Assembly (NCBI RefSeq): GCF_014646255.1
Contig: NZ_BMNC01000001.1
Span: forward strand, 999,722 to 1,063,721
Reading direction: 5' to 3'
From: Lentzea pudingi
GTDB taxonomy: Bacteria > Actinomycetota > Actinomycetes > Mycobacteriales > Pseudonocardiaceae
DNA: 64,000 nucleotides
Shown: positions 16,888-26,945 of the stretch, piece by piece
Layout: each line of letters opens with the position of its first letter
How positions within the stretch are numbered: position 1 is the stretch's first letter
Translations under genes and position numbers: made by a program
The notes under the pieces: generated by a model
Seen by the model: only the letters and a program-made list of their open reading frames with translations
What the model was told of the DNA's origin: nothing
Database searches by the model: none

Positions 16888-18252
16888 ATGAAGTCTTACC
16901 GCTCAACACTCGCCGCTGCTCTCGTTCTGCCACTGCTGATGACCGCGTGCGGCTCCAGCCCCGACGACGAGCTCAACGCCGACGGCAAGGTCGTCCTCAC
17001 CGTCGCCATGGACGCCGGGCTCGAGAGCAAGGCGATCGAGGCGTTCAACGCCCGCGTCGCCCAGTTCGAGCAGGCGAACCCGGACATCGACGTCAAGCCG
17101 CAGGAGTACACCTGGACGGCGGCGACGTTCACCGCGCAGCTCGCGGGCGGCACGGCGCCGGACGTGCTGACCGTGCCGTTCACCGACGGCCGCGGGCTCA
17201 TCGAACGCAAGCAGATCGCCGACATCAGTTCCCGGGTCGCCGCGCTGCCCTACACCTCGGGACTCAACCCGACCGTCGCGAAGGCGGGCCAGTCAGCGGA
17301 CGGCAAGCAGTGGGCGGTCCCGATCGCCGCCTACGGCCAGGCGTTGCACTACAACCGCACCCTGTTCACCCAGGCGGGACTCGACCCGGACAAGCCGCCG
17401 ACGACGTGGGCCGAGGTCCGCAGCGCGGCCAAGCAGATCACCGACCGCACCGGTCAGGCCGGCTACGCGCAGATGACCCAGGGCAACACCGGCGGCTGGA
17501 TCCTCACCACGCTGGACTACGCGTTCGGCGGCCGCACCGAGAAGATCGACGGCGACAAGGCCGAGGCGACCGTCGACACCCCGGAGATGACCGAGGTCCT
17601 CACCACGCTGCGCGCCATGCGGTGGGACGACAACTCGATGGGCGCGAACTTCCTCTACGACTGGGCGGGCATCAACCAGGACTTCGCCGCCGGCCGCATC
17701 GGGATGTACGTCTCGGGCGGCGGCAACTACGGCAACCTGCTCACCCAGAACGGACTCAAGCCCGCCGACTACGGCGTCGCCGCGCTGCCGTTGGCCGACA
17801 AGCCCGACGCGGGTGTGCTCGGTGGCGGAACGCTCGCCGTCGTCAGCTCGAACGCGGGCGAGCGGGGCAGGGACGCCGCCGTGAAGTGGATCGACTTCTA
17901 CTACATGGGCAAACTCACGAACCAGGACGCCGCCGTCGCCGACGCGAAGACGTTGTCGGAGACCAAGCAGCCCGTGGGCGTGCCCGCGCTGCCGGTGGTC
18001 GACCGCGCCACCTACGACAAGCAGCAGGAGTGGGTCAAGCAGTACGTGAACGTGCCGCTGACGCAGATGAAGCCCTACACCGACAGGATGTTCGACCAGC
18101 CGCTCGTCACCGAGCCCACCAAGTCCACCCAGGAGGTCTACAAAATCCTGGACACGACAGTGCAGAAGCTGCTGACCGACCGCGGCGCCGACGTCGCCGC
18201 GCTGCTCAAAGCGGCCGACGCCGACGCGCAGAGCACGATCGGCCGGGGCTGA
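16888..18252 (+). CDS. sugar ABC transporter substrate-binding lipoprotein
   Basis: The ATG follows CTGGAGAGACG. The 454-aa product has a lipoprotein signal with lipobox LMTAC (lipidated Cys about 21). The mature part is an extracellular solute-binding protein of family 1 (maltose-binding type): GGTAPDVLTVPFTDG and later GAAWTDFYYMG-like blocks are in the family order. It is followed 3 bp later by two MalF/MalG-type permeases. No ATPase is encoded in this operon, so an MsiK-type shared ATPase elsewhere in the genome must energise it, as is usual for actinomycetes. Confidence 0.9.
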   Translation: MKSYRSTLAAALVLPLLMTACGSSPDDELNADGKVVLTVAMDAGLESKAIEAFNARVAQFEQANPDIDVKPQEYTWTAATFTAQLAGGTAPDVLTVPFTDGRGLIERKQIADISSRVAALPYTSGLNPTVAKAGQSADGKQWAVPIAAYGQALHYNRTLFTQAGLDPDKPPTTWAEVRSAAKQITDRTGQAGYAQMTQGNTGGWILTTLDYAFGGRTEKIDGDKAEATVDTPEMTEVLTTLRAMRWDDNSMGANFLYDWAGINQDFAAGRIGMYVSGGGNYGNLLTQNGLKPADYGVAALPLADKPDAGVLGGGTLAVVSSNAGERGRDAAVKWIDFYYMGKLTNQDAAVADAKTLSETKQPVGVPALPVVDRATYDKQQEWVKQYVNVPLTQMKPYTDRMFDQPLVTEPTKSTQEVYKILDTTVQKLLTDRGADVAALLKAADADAQSTIGRG

Positions 18253-18255
18253 GCG

Positions 18256-19215
18256 GTGGCCGTCCAGTCCCCAGCACGTCCGGCGGCGGTCGTCGCACCG
18301 CCGCCGGCGCCCCGGCGCAGGCGTTCTCCGGTCACCTGGGCCCGTCGCGGCGGGCTGACGAACCTGCTGTTCCTGCTGCCGTTGCTGGTGGTGTTCGGGG
18401 TGTTCTCGTGGGCGCCGATCGCGCAGTCGGTGGTGATGAGCTTCCAGCGGACGAACCTCGTCGGCCCGGTGCACTTCGTCGGGCTCGACAACTTCGCCCA
18501 GGTGCTCGGCGACCCGCTGCTGTGGACCGCGGTCGGCAACACGCTGTGGTTCGCGGCGCTGGCACTGGTGTTCGGCTACCCGATCCCGCTGGTCGCCGCC
18601 GTGCTGATCAGCGAGGTCCGGGCGCGGCGCGGCCTGTTCAGCGCGCTCGCCTACCTGCCGGTGGTGGTGCCGCCGGTCGTCGCCGTGCTGCTGTGGAAGT
18701 TCTTCTACGACGCCAGCCCGTCCGGGGTGTTCAACACCGTGCTCGGCTGGGTCGGCCTGGGTCCGTGGCAATGGCTGCAGGACCCCGGCAGCGCCATGCC
18801 CGCGTTGGTGCTCGAGGCGACCTGGGCGGCGGCGGGTGGCACGGTGATCATCTACCTGGCCGCGCTCGCCGGGGTGTCCGCCGAGCAGTACGAGGCCGCC
18901 GAGATCGACGGCGCGGGGATCTGGCGCAAGATCTGGCACGTCACCCTGCCGCGGCTGCGCGGAGTGCTGCTGGTGACGTTCATCCTGCAGATCATCGGCA
19001 CCGCGCAGGTGTTCCTCGAACCGTTCCTGTTCACCGGCGGCGGCCCGGCCAACTCGACGATGACGGTCCTGCTGCTGATCTACGACTACGCCTTCGGCAG
19101 CAGCCTCGGTGGTGACTACGGCGCCGCGACCGCGCTGAGCATCATGCTCGCCGCCGTGCTGGCCGTCCTCTCGGCCCTCTACCTGCGGGTGACGAAGTCC
19201 TGGAGTGCGACGTGA
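18256..19215 (+). CDS. sugar ABC transporter permease (MalF type)
   Basis: A 319-aa product with six predicted TM helices, a proline-rich cytosolic N-terminus (PARPAAVVAPPPAP) and the EAA loop (EAAEIDGAGIWRKIWHVTLP) that contacts the ATPase. The GTG start is 3 bases after the binding-protein stop. It forms the membrane channel with the next gene, whose start overlaps this stop by 4 bases (GTGA). Confidence 0.9.
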   Translation: MAVQSPARPAAVVAPPPAPRRRRSPVTWARRGGLTNLLFLLPLLVVFGVFSWAPIAQSVVMSFQRTNLVGPVHFVGLDNFAQVLGDPLLWTAVGNTLWFAALALVFGYPIPLVAAVLISEVRARRGLFSALAYLPVVVPPVVAVLLWKFFYDASPSGVFNTVLGWVGLGPWQWLQDPGSAMPALVLEATWAAAGGTVIIYLAALAGVSAEQYEAAEIDGAGIWRKIWHVTLPRLRGVLLVTFILQIIGTAQVFLEPFLFTGGGPANSTMTVLLLIYDYAFGSSLGGDYGAATALSIMLAAVLAVLSALYLRVTKSWSAT

Positions 19216-20072
19216 AGCGCGGGCTGATCTCCCCGTCCGAACGGGCCACCCCGGCGATCCGCCGGACGCTGCGCGCGGTGCAGGCGTTGCTGCTGGGAGG
19301 GTTGCTGCTCACCGGTCTCGGGCCGATGCTGTGGCTCGCCAAGGCCGCGATCACGCCCACCCAGGACACCCTGCGCGCGCCGCTGACGATCTTCCCCACC
19401 GGTGTCGACCTCGCCAACCTGGTCACCGCGTGGACGCGGGTGGAGATCGACAAGTACTTCCTCAACACCGTGGTCCTCGCCGCCGGGTCGTGGTTGGTGC
19501 AGCTCGTCGTGGCCACCACGGCCGGGTACGCGCTGGCGGTCCTGCGGCCCCGCTACGGACCACTGGTCACCGCGGTCGTGCTCGGCACGTTGTTCGTCCC
19601 GGCGATCGTGCTGCTGGTGCCGCTGTACCTGACGGTCGTGCGCACCGGGATGATCAACACGTTCTGGGCCGTGTGGCTGCCCGCCGGTGCCAGCGCGTTC
19701 AACGTCGTGCTGGTGCAACGGTTCTTCGCGAACCTGCCGCGCGAGGTGCTGGAGGCCGCACGGGTCGACGGCGCCGGTCCGGTGCGGGTGTTCTGGTCGG
19801 TGGTGCTGCCGCTCTCGCGCCCGATCCTGGGCGTGGTGTCGGTGTTCGCGGTGGTGGCCAGCTGGAAGGACTTCCTCTGGCCGTTGCTGGTGCTGCCCGA
19901 CCCGGCGGTGCAGCCGCTCTCGGTGCGGCTGCCCGCGTTGCAGCGCTACGTCGAGCTCGACGTGTTCCTCGCCGCGCTCGCCATCTCGTCGGTCATCCCG
20001 GTGGCGCTGTTCCTGGTGTTCCAACGGCTGTTCCTGCAGAGCGGTGCGCTCGAAGGCGCGGTCAAAGGCTAG
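19212..20072 (+). CDS. sugar ABC transporter permease (MalG type)
   Basis: A 286-aa product with six TM helices and an EAA loop (EAARVDGAGPVRVFWSVVLP) typical of MalG-like permeases. It pairs with the upstream MalF-like protein. The 34-bp gap to the secreted glucanase gene carries AGGAGAACAAC, so the whole set is probably one transcript. Confidence 0.9.
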   Translation: MKRGLISPSERATPAIRRTLRAVQALLLGGLLLTGLGPMLWLAKAAITPTQDTLRAPLTIFPTGVDLANLVTAWTRVEIDKYFLNTVVLAAGSWLVQLVVATTAGYALAVLRPRYGPLVTAVVLGTLFVPAIVLLVPLYLTVVRTGMINTFWAVWLPAGASAFNVVLVQRFFANLPREVLEAARVDGAGPVRVFWSVVLPLSRPILGVVSVFAVVASWKDFLWPLLVLPDPAVQPLSVRLPALQRYVELDVFLAALAISSVIPVALFLVFQRLFLQSGALEGAVKG

Positions 20073-20106
20073 GCCCTGTCCCGATTCGCCTAGGAGAACA
20101 ACAACG

Positions 20107-23031
20107 ATGTTGAGAAAACTCCCCGCGGCCGCCAAGGTCGCGGTACTGGCTGCTGCCCTCGTGGCGGGCGGCATCACCGCCGTCTCGGCCGCTCCGACCG
20201 TCCACCAGGCCGAGTCCGCCGCACTGTCCGGCGGCGCCCGCGCCGAGACCGAACACTCCGGGTACACCGGCAGCGGGTACGTCGGCGGGTTCACCGACGC
20301 CAACCGCGGCAACGCCGCGTTCACCGTCACCACGAGCGGATCGACGGCCGGGGCGAACCGGCTGGTCCTGCGTTACGCCAACGGAACCGGCGGCGCGCGC
20401 ACCGTCACCCTGGCCGTCAACGGCGGCATCCGGCAGCTCTCGCTCCCGGCCACCGCGGGCTGGGCGTCGTGGGGGACGGTGAGCCAGGACGTCACCCTGA
20501 ACGCGGGCGCCAACACGCTCGCCGTGCGCTACGGCAGTGCCGACAACGGCAACGTCAACATCGACAGCCTCTCGGTGGAACCGGTGGTCCCCGCCGCCGG
20601 TGTCGTCGAGGCGGAGGCTGGCGGACTGTCCGGTGGTGCACGGGTGGAATCCGAACACGGCGGGCACACCGGCAGCGGGTACGTCGGCGGGTTCACCGAC
20701 GCCAACCGGGGCGCGGTGGCGGCGTTCAGCATCTCGTCCACGGCGACCAGGGCAAACCTGGACCTGCGCTACGCCAACGGAACCGGCTCATCGCGCACCA
20801 TGACCGTGACGGTGAACGGTGCGGCACAGCAGGTGTCGCTGCCCGCGACCGCGTCCTGGAGCGCGTGGGCGACCGCGAGCATCGCTGTCACCACCGCCGT
20901 CGGATCCAACGCTGTCGCGGTGTCCTTCGGCAGCGCCGACAACGGCAACGTCAACCTCGACAGCGTCGCCCTCTCCCCGGACAACAGCACCCCCACGCCG
21001 GAGGGCACCGTCGAGCTGGAGAGCGGCTTCCTCGGCGGAGGTGCCGTCACGGCCACCACGGCGGGCGCGACCGGATCCGGCGCGGTGTCACTGCCCGGTG
21101 CGGGCGCGCGGGTCATCCGGACGATCAACCAGACCGCGGCCGGCACCGCCACCATCTCGTTGCGCTACACGGCTTCCGCGAGCGGCACCGTCACCACCTA
21201 CGTCAACGGCGTCAAGGGCGCGCAACTGAACCTCACCGGCGGCAGCGGCTGGCGCACCGCCACCCACACCGCGACGTTGCGCGAGGGCCTGAACATCATC
21301 GGCTACCAGGACGCGGCGGGCGCGCAGCTCGACAACATCGCCGTGACCGGCTCGACCGCCCTCGCCGCACGGGGCGCGACCGTCCCGTTCACCACTTATG
21401 AGGCCGAGGCCGGGACCACCACCGGCACAAAGCTCACCCCGGGCCGCAAGTACACCACCGACGTCGCCGAGGCTTCCGGACGCGGCGCCGTCACGCTCAC
21501 CGGCACCGGCCAACACGTGCAGGTCACGCTGACCAAGCCCGCCAACGCCCTCACCGTCCGGGCGAGCGTTCCCGACGGCACCACCGCGCCGCTGGCCGTC
21601 TACGCGAACGGCACCAAGATCCGCGACCTGGCGCTGACCTCCAAGTACAGCTGGATGTACGGCGGCTACCCGTTCGCCGAGGGCCCCGGTGGGGCACGCC
21701 CGCACCGCTACTTCGACGACGCGCGCGTCCTGCTCCCGCAGACCTACCCGGCGGGCACGGTGATCCGCCTGGCCAAGGACACCACGGCCAGCGCGTACAT
21801 CACGGTGGACCTGCTCGACGCCGAGGTCGCCACCGCGACGCCCGCGCCCGCCGGGTACGTCGACGCCCGCACCCACGGCGCCAACGCCGGTGACGGTGCG
21901 GACGACAGCGCCGGCATTCGCGCGGCCGTCGCCGCTGCCCAGGGCACCGCGACCAAGGGCGTGTGGCTGCCCGCCGGTGCGTACGACCTGAACAGCATCG
22001 TGAACGTCAGCGGCGTCGACGTGCGTGGCGCGGGCATCTGGCACACCGTCCTCAGTGGAGCGAACCGGCGCGGCGGGTTCGCGATCACCGGTGCGGGCAC
22101 CACGATCGCCGACCTCACCTTCGACGGCGACGTCACCACCCGCGACCCCGACGAGGCACCGAACTCGGACTCGTTCATCGAGGTCGAGTCGGGCTCCGCG
22201 TCGACCGTGTTCAACGTCGCCGCCAACCATGCCAAGACGGGTCTGTGGCTCAAGCAGGCCGACGGCTTCTACGCCGCGGGTCTTCGGGTGCGCAACACCA
22301 TGGCCGACGGCCTGAACATCAACGGCAACAACGGGCCGGCCAACAACGTCCGCGTCGAGCAGAGCAGCTTCCGGAACACCGGTGACGACGGCATGGCGAT
22401 GTGGTCCTGGAACCCGAACAGCGCCGTCAGCCGCAGCGTGTTCGCGTTCAACACGATCTCGCTGCCGATCCTCGCCAACGGCGCCGCGATCTACGGCGGC
22501 ACCGACAACAGGATCGAGGACTCCCTGATCAGCGACACGGTGTTCAACGGCGCCGGGGTCATGGTGTCCAGCTGGCACGACGCCAAGCCGTTCGGCGGCA
22601 CCACGGCCGTGCAGCGCACCACGCTGACCAGGGCCGGTACCCGCAACTGGGACTGGAACACCCACACCGGTGCCGTCTGGGTGTTCGCCGAACGCGCCGA
22701 CATCACCGGGGCACTCGTCCTGAAGGATCTGGAGATCACCGACTCCAGCTACCACGGCCTGTTGTTCAGCTGGAACAAGGCGATCTCCAACCTGACCGTC
22801 GACAACGTCCGCGTCAACGGCACGGGCGGGGCGACCGAGGCCTTCACCGACGACAAGGGTGTCGCCGTGTCCAACGCGGGCTCGCACGGCCTGCACTTCA
22901 ACCTGGTGACCGGCACCGGGCGCTTCGACCGGGTGGCCGTGTCGGGTGTGAAGGGCACCGGCAGCCAGGGCATGGCGAACGACGAGAACCGCTACACCGT
23001 TCAACGCGGCACCGGCAACTCCGGCTGGTAG
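20107..23031 (+). CDS. secreted multimodular GH87-like alpha-1,3-glucanase with CBM35-like modules
   Basis: The 974-aa product starts at an ATG behind AGGAGAACA. Signal peptide about 1-30 (ending ITAVSA). Two tandem CBM35-like modules (about 33-160 and 165-295; both contain TGSGYVGGFTDANRG) and a third beta module (about 300-420) precede a right-handed parallel beta-helix catalytic domain (about 440-974). The helix carries NTGDDGMAMWSWN with Asp760/Asp761 and TMADGLN with Asp734, matching the acidic cluster of GH87 mycodextranases/mutanases. It would cut alpha-1,3-glucan (for example fungal cell walls) outside the cell, feeding the importer and GH13 enzyme upstream. A generic pectate-lyase-fold glycosidase is the alternative. 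Confidence 0.8.
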   Translation: MLRKLPAAAKVAVLAAALVAGGITAVSAAPTVHQAESAALSGGARAETEHSGYTGSGYVGGFTDANRGNAAFTVTTSGSTAGANRLVLRYANGTGGARTVTLAVNGGIRQLSLPATAGWASWGTVSQDVTLNAGANTLAVRYGSADNGNVNIDSLSVEPVVPAAGVVEAEAGGLSGGARVESEHGGHTGSGYVGGFTDANRGAVAAFSISSTATRANLDLRYANGTGSSRTMTVTVNGAAQQVSLPATASWSAWATASIAVTTAVGSNAVAVSFGSADNGNVNLDSVALSPDNSTPTPEGTVELESGFLGGGAVTATTAGATGSGAVSLPGAGARVIRTINQTAAGTATISLRYTASASGTVTTYVNGVKGAQLNLTGGSGWRTATHTATLREGLNIIGYQDAAGAQLDNIAVTGSTALAARGATVPFTTYEAEAGTTTGTKLTPGRKYTTDVAEASGRGAVTLTGTGQHVQVTLTKPANALTVRASVPDGTTAPLAVYANGTKIRDLALTSKYSWMYGGYPFAEGPGGARPHRYFDDARVLLPQTYPAGTVIRLAKDTTASAYITVDLLDAEVATATPAPAGYVDARTHGANAGDGADDSAGIRAAVAAAQGTATKGVWLPAGAYDLNSIVNVSGVDVRGAGIWHTVLSGANRRGGFAITGAGTTIADLTFDGDVTTRDPDEAPNSDSFIEVESGSASTVFNVAANHAKTGLWLKQADGFYAAGLRVRNTMADGLNINGNNGPANNVRVEQSSFRNTGDDGMAMWSWNPNSAVSRSVFAFNTISLPILANGAAIYGGTDNRIEDSLISDTVFNGAGVMVSSWHDAKPFGGTTAVQRTTLTRAGTRNWDWNTHTGAVWVFAERADITGALVLKDLEITDSSYHGLLFSWNKAISNLTVDNVRVNGTGGATEAFTDDKGVAVSNAGSHGLHFNLVTGTGRFDRVAVSGVKGTGSQGMANDENRYTVQRGTGNSGW
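20264..20708 (+). repeat. 43-bp exact direct repeat within the CBM modules
   Basis: Positions 20264-20306 and 20666-20708 are identical over 43 bases, 402 bp apart (134 codons, one module). They encode the conserved TGSGYVGGFTDANR strand of each CBM35-like module, showing a recent duplication or gene conversion of the module. Confidence 0.8.
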
Positions 23032-23037
23032 AGCCAG

Positions 23038-23065
23038 GTGCGGCGCCCCGTCCGGGGCGCCGCAC
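23038..23065. terminator. bidirectional hairpin between convergent operons
   Basis: GTGCGGCGCCCC (23038-23049) and GGGGCGCCGCAC (23054-23065) form a perfect 12-bp stem with a GTCC loop, placed exactly between the convergent GH87-like and ABC ATPase genes; it is probably a shared terminator. Confidence 0.75.
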
Positions 23066-23069
23066 AGGT

Positions 23070-24055
23070 TCACGACACGGCGACCGGGTGCAGCCAGCAG
23101 GCCACCGACCGGTTGTCCCTGCTCTGCCCCAGCACGGGGACCTGCTCGTCGCAGACGTCCAGCGCTCGCGGGCACCGCGGGTGGAACGCGCACCCGCTCG
23201 GCATCATCCGCAGGTCGGGCGGCGAGCCGGGAATGCCCGACAGCTCCCGCCGCGGCCCCTTCAACGCCGGGAACGAGCGCAGCAGCCCGTCGCTGTAGGG
23301 GTGCAGGGGAGTTCGGTAGAGGTCCGCCGACACCGCCTCCTCGACGACCTGCCCCGCGTACATGATCGCGATCCGGTCCGAGAACTCGGCCAGCAACGAC
23401 AGGTCGTGCGTGATGAACACGACCGAGAAGCCGAGACGTTCACGCAGGCCGACCAGCGTGCGCAGGATCTGCCGCTGCACCACCACGTCCAGCGCGGTCG
23501 TCGGCTCGTCCATGATCACGACGCGCGGTTCCAGGGCCAGTGCCATCGCGATCATCACGCGCTGCCGCATGCCGCCGGACAGCTGGTGCGGGTAGCTGTG
23601 CAGTCGGTCGGAGGCGATGCCGACCAGGCTGAGCAGCTCACGGGCCCGGTCCTGCCGGGACTGCGGGGTCGAGCCGGCCGAGTGCGCCTTGAGGACGTCC
23701 ATCAACTGGGCCGAGATCCGCTGCACCGGGTTGAGCGAGTTGATCGCGCCCTGGAAGACGATGGCGATCTCCGCCCACCGCAGCCGCCGCAGGTCCGCGT
23801 CGCGCATCCGCAGCAGGTCGACGGTCGTGCCGTCGTCGAGGTGGTAGATCACCTCACCGCCCGCCACCACGCCCGGCGGTGGCAGCAGCCGCGTCATCCC
23901 GTAGGCCAGAGTGGACTTGCCGCTGCCCGATTCCCCTGCCAGTCCGAGGACCTCGCCGCGGTGCAGGGTCAGGTCGACGTCGCGGACCGCGCGCACCGCG
24001 TCCGGGCCGAGTCCGTAGTCGACGTCCAGCCCGCGCACCTCGAGAATGCGATCCT

Positions 24056-24059
<4 letters not shown>
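23070..24059 (-). CDS. oligopeptide/oligosaccharide ABC transporter ATPase (DppD/OppD type)
   Basis: A 329-aa ATPase: Walker [10 protein letters not shown], signature LSGGMRQRV, Walker B VVIMDEPTTALD, and the C-terminal oligopeptide/dipeptide ABC extension with CAFHPRCPRALDVC (Cys residues typical of the OppD/DppD tail). The ATG start overlaps the stop of the upstream permease gene (ATGA). Last gene of the five-gene minus-strand importer operon (binding protein, OppF-like ATPase, two permeases, this ATPase). Confidence 0.9.
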
Positions 24060-24936
<877 letters not shown>

Positions 24937-24937
<1 letters not shown>

Positions 24938-25917
24938 CAGGCCTCCCTGCGGGTGCGTGGGTCGAGCGCGAGGTAGGCGACGTCCGCGAGGAGGTTCGCC
25001 AGCAGCACGGACAGCGTGATGACGAGGAAGATGCCCTGCAGCAACGGGTAGTCCTTGGCGCCGACCGCCTGGAACAGCTGCAGGCCGAGACCGGGGTAGG
25101 AGAACACGATCTCCACCAGCAGGGTGCCGCCGACGATGAACCCGAGCGCCAGCGCGAAGCCGGAGACGTTGGGCAGCAACGCGTTGCGGGCGGCGTAGGC
25201 GAGCATCACCCGGCGTTCGGGCAGGCCCTTGGCGTGCGCGACGGTCACGTAGTCGTCCGACGACACCGTCACCATCATGTTGCGCATGCTCAGGATCCAG
25301 CCGCTGACCGACGACACCAGGATCGTGAACCCGGGCAACAGACCGTGCTGCACGGTGCTGCCGATGAACTGCCAGTCCCAGTTCGGCACCAGTCCGATCT
25401 CGTAGGCGCCGGACGCGGGGAAGAAGCTGCCGGGTCCGGTGAGCACGGCGATCGCCACCAGGCCCAGCCAGAAGTACGGGATCGACGAGACGAACGTGGT
25501 GACCGGGATCAGCGAGTCCGCCCACGTGCCGCGCCGCCAGCCCACCACGGCACCGGCGGCGGTGCCGAGCAGGAACCCGATCACCGTCGTGATGCCGACC
25601 AGCCCGACGGTCCACGGCAGCCCGTCGCTGATCACGTCCGACACGGGGCTCGGGAAGAACGTGAACGACATCCCGAGGTCACCGCGCAGGAGTTGACCCA
25701 GGTAGGAGAAGTACTGGCTCGCGAGGCTCTCGTTCTTGTCCAGTCCGAAGAGGACGTACAGCGACCGGACCGCCTCGCTCGTCATCTGCCCGCGCTGCTT
25801 GGTGATCAGCGCCTGCACCGGGTCGCCGGGGATCATCCGCGGCACGAAGAAGTTGATCGTGACGGCGGCCCAGGCGGTGAGCAGGTAGAAGGCCAGCCGT
25901 TTGAGGAGGTAGCTCAC
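24937..25917 (-). CDS. ABC transporter permease (DppB/OppB type)
   Basis: A 326-aa permease with N-terminal [20 protein letters not shown], the OppB hallmark [14 protein letters not shown], and an EAA-like loop ([17 protein letters not shown]). The GTG start is chosen because GGAGGCC lies just upstream and it overlaps the ATPase stop (GTGA); an ATG nine codons upstream would lie inside the ATPase gene. Confidence 0.9.
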
Positions 25918-26945
25918 GCGGCCTCCTCCCGGTACAGCCAGCACGCGGCGAAGTGCCCGTCGCCCAGTTCGAAACGCGGCGGGACGTCCGTTCGGCAGAC
26001 GTCCATCGCGAACGGGCAGCGGGGGTGGAACCGACAGCCCGGCGGTGGCTCGATCAGCGACGGCGGTTCGCCGGAACCGCCGTCCTTCTCCTCCACAGCC
26101 GGACGGTCGGGATCGGGGGCCGACTCGATCAGCAACTGCGTGTACGGGTGTGCCGGCTTCTGCGTGACCTTCTCGCTGTCACCACCTTCGACGACCTGAC
26201 CCGCGTACATCACCACCGTCTCGTCGGCGAAGTACCGCGCGGACGCGATGTCGTGCGTGATGTAGAGGATCGACAGGTGCAGCCGTTCCTTCAGGTCGCG
26301 CAACAGGTTGAGCACACCGAGCCGGATCGAGACGTCCAGCATGGACACCGGCTCGTCCGCCAGCAGCACCTCTGGGCTCGCGGCCAGCGCCCGTGCGATC
26401 GCGACGCGTTGCCGCTGCCCGCCGGACAGCTCGTGCGGGTACCTGTCGAGGTACCGGTCCGCCGGGGTCAGGTGGACGCGGGTCAGCAGGTCCGCGAGCG
26501 ACTTCTCCAGGTCGTCGCCGCGGTTGCCGTGGATGGTGAGGGCCCGCGTCAGGTGGTAGCGGATGGTGTGCACGGGGTTCAGCGAGGCGAACGGGTCCTG
26601 GAAGATCATCTGGACCCGTCGGCAGTACGCTTTGAACTTGCGCCCGTGCGCCCATCCTCGCTGCACGGCGACGTTCTGGCCGTGCAACCGGATCTCGCCG
26701 GACGTCAGCGGGTAGAGCTGGGCGAGCAGCCGCGCGACCGTCGACTTGCCCGACCCGGACTCGCCGACGAGCGCGGTGACGTGGCCTCTGCGCAGTTGGA
26801 GAGACACCCCCTCGACGGCGCGCACCGCCTTCTTCGTTCGGGAGAACGGTGCGCTGATCGGGAAGTGCTTGGTGAGGCCGTCGGCCTCCAGAACGATCTC
26901 TGTCGAGATCGTTCCGGAGACCGCCGGCGCTACCTCGGCCGTCAC
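25914..26945 (-). CDS. ABC transporter ATPase (DppF/OppF type)
   Basis: A 343-aa ATPase: Walker [10 protein letters not shown], signature LSGGQRQRV, Walker [13 protein letters not shown], and the C-terminal tail [15 protein letters not shown]. It is the second ATPase of the heterodimeric engine of this importer. The GTG start overlaps the binding-protein stop by 4 bases. Placement of this ATPase between binding protein and permeases is common in oligosaccharide-type family-5 systems. Confidence 0.9.
   Translation of the reverse strand: MTAEVAPAVSGTISTEIVLEADGLTKHFPISAPFSRTKKAVRAVEGVSLQLRRGHVTALVGESGSGKSTVARLLAQLYPLTSGEIRLHGQNVAVQRGWAHGRKFKAYCRRVQMIFQDPFASLNPVHTIRYHLTRALTIHGNRGDDLEKSLADLLTRVHLTPADRYLDRYPHELSGGQRQRVAIARALAASPEVLLADEPVSMLDVSIRLGVLNLLRDLKERLHLSILYITHDIASARYFADETVVMYAGQVVEGGDSEKVTQKPAHPYTQLLIESAPDPDRPAVEEKDGGSGEPPSLIEPPPGCRFHPRCPFAMDVCRTDVPPRFELGDGHFAACWLYREEAA

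Noticed and set aside
25917..25944. Upstream ATG for the DppB-type permease at 25944
   Set aside because: It would lie inside the ATPase gene and add residues not seen in the family; the GTG at 25917 has a ribosome site and a GTGA overlap.
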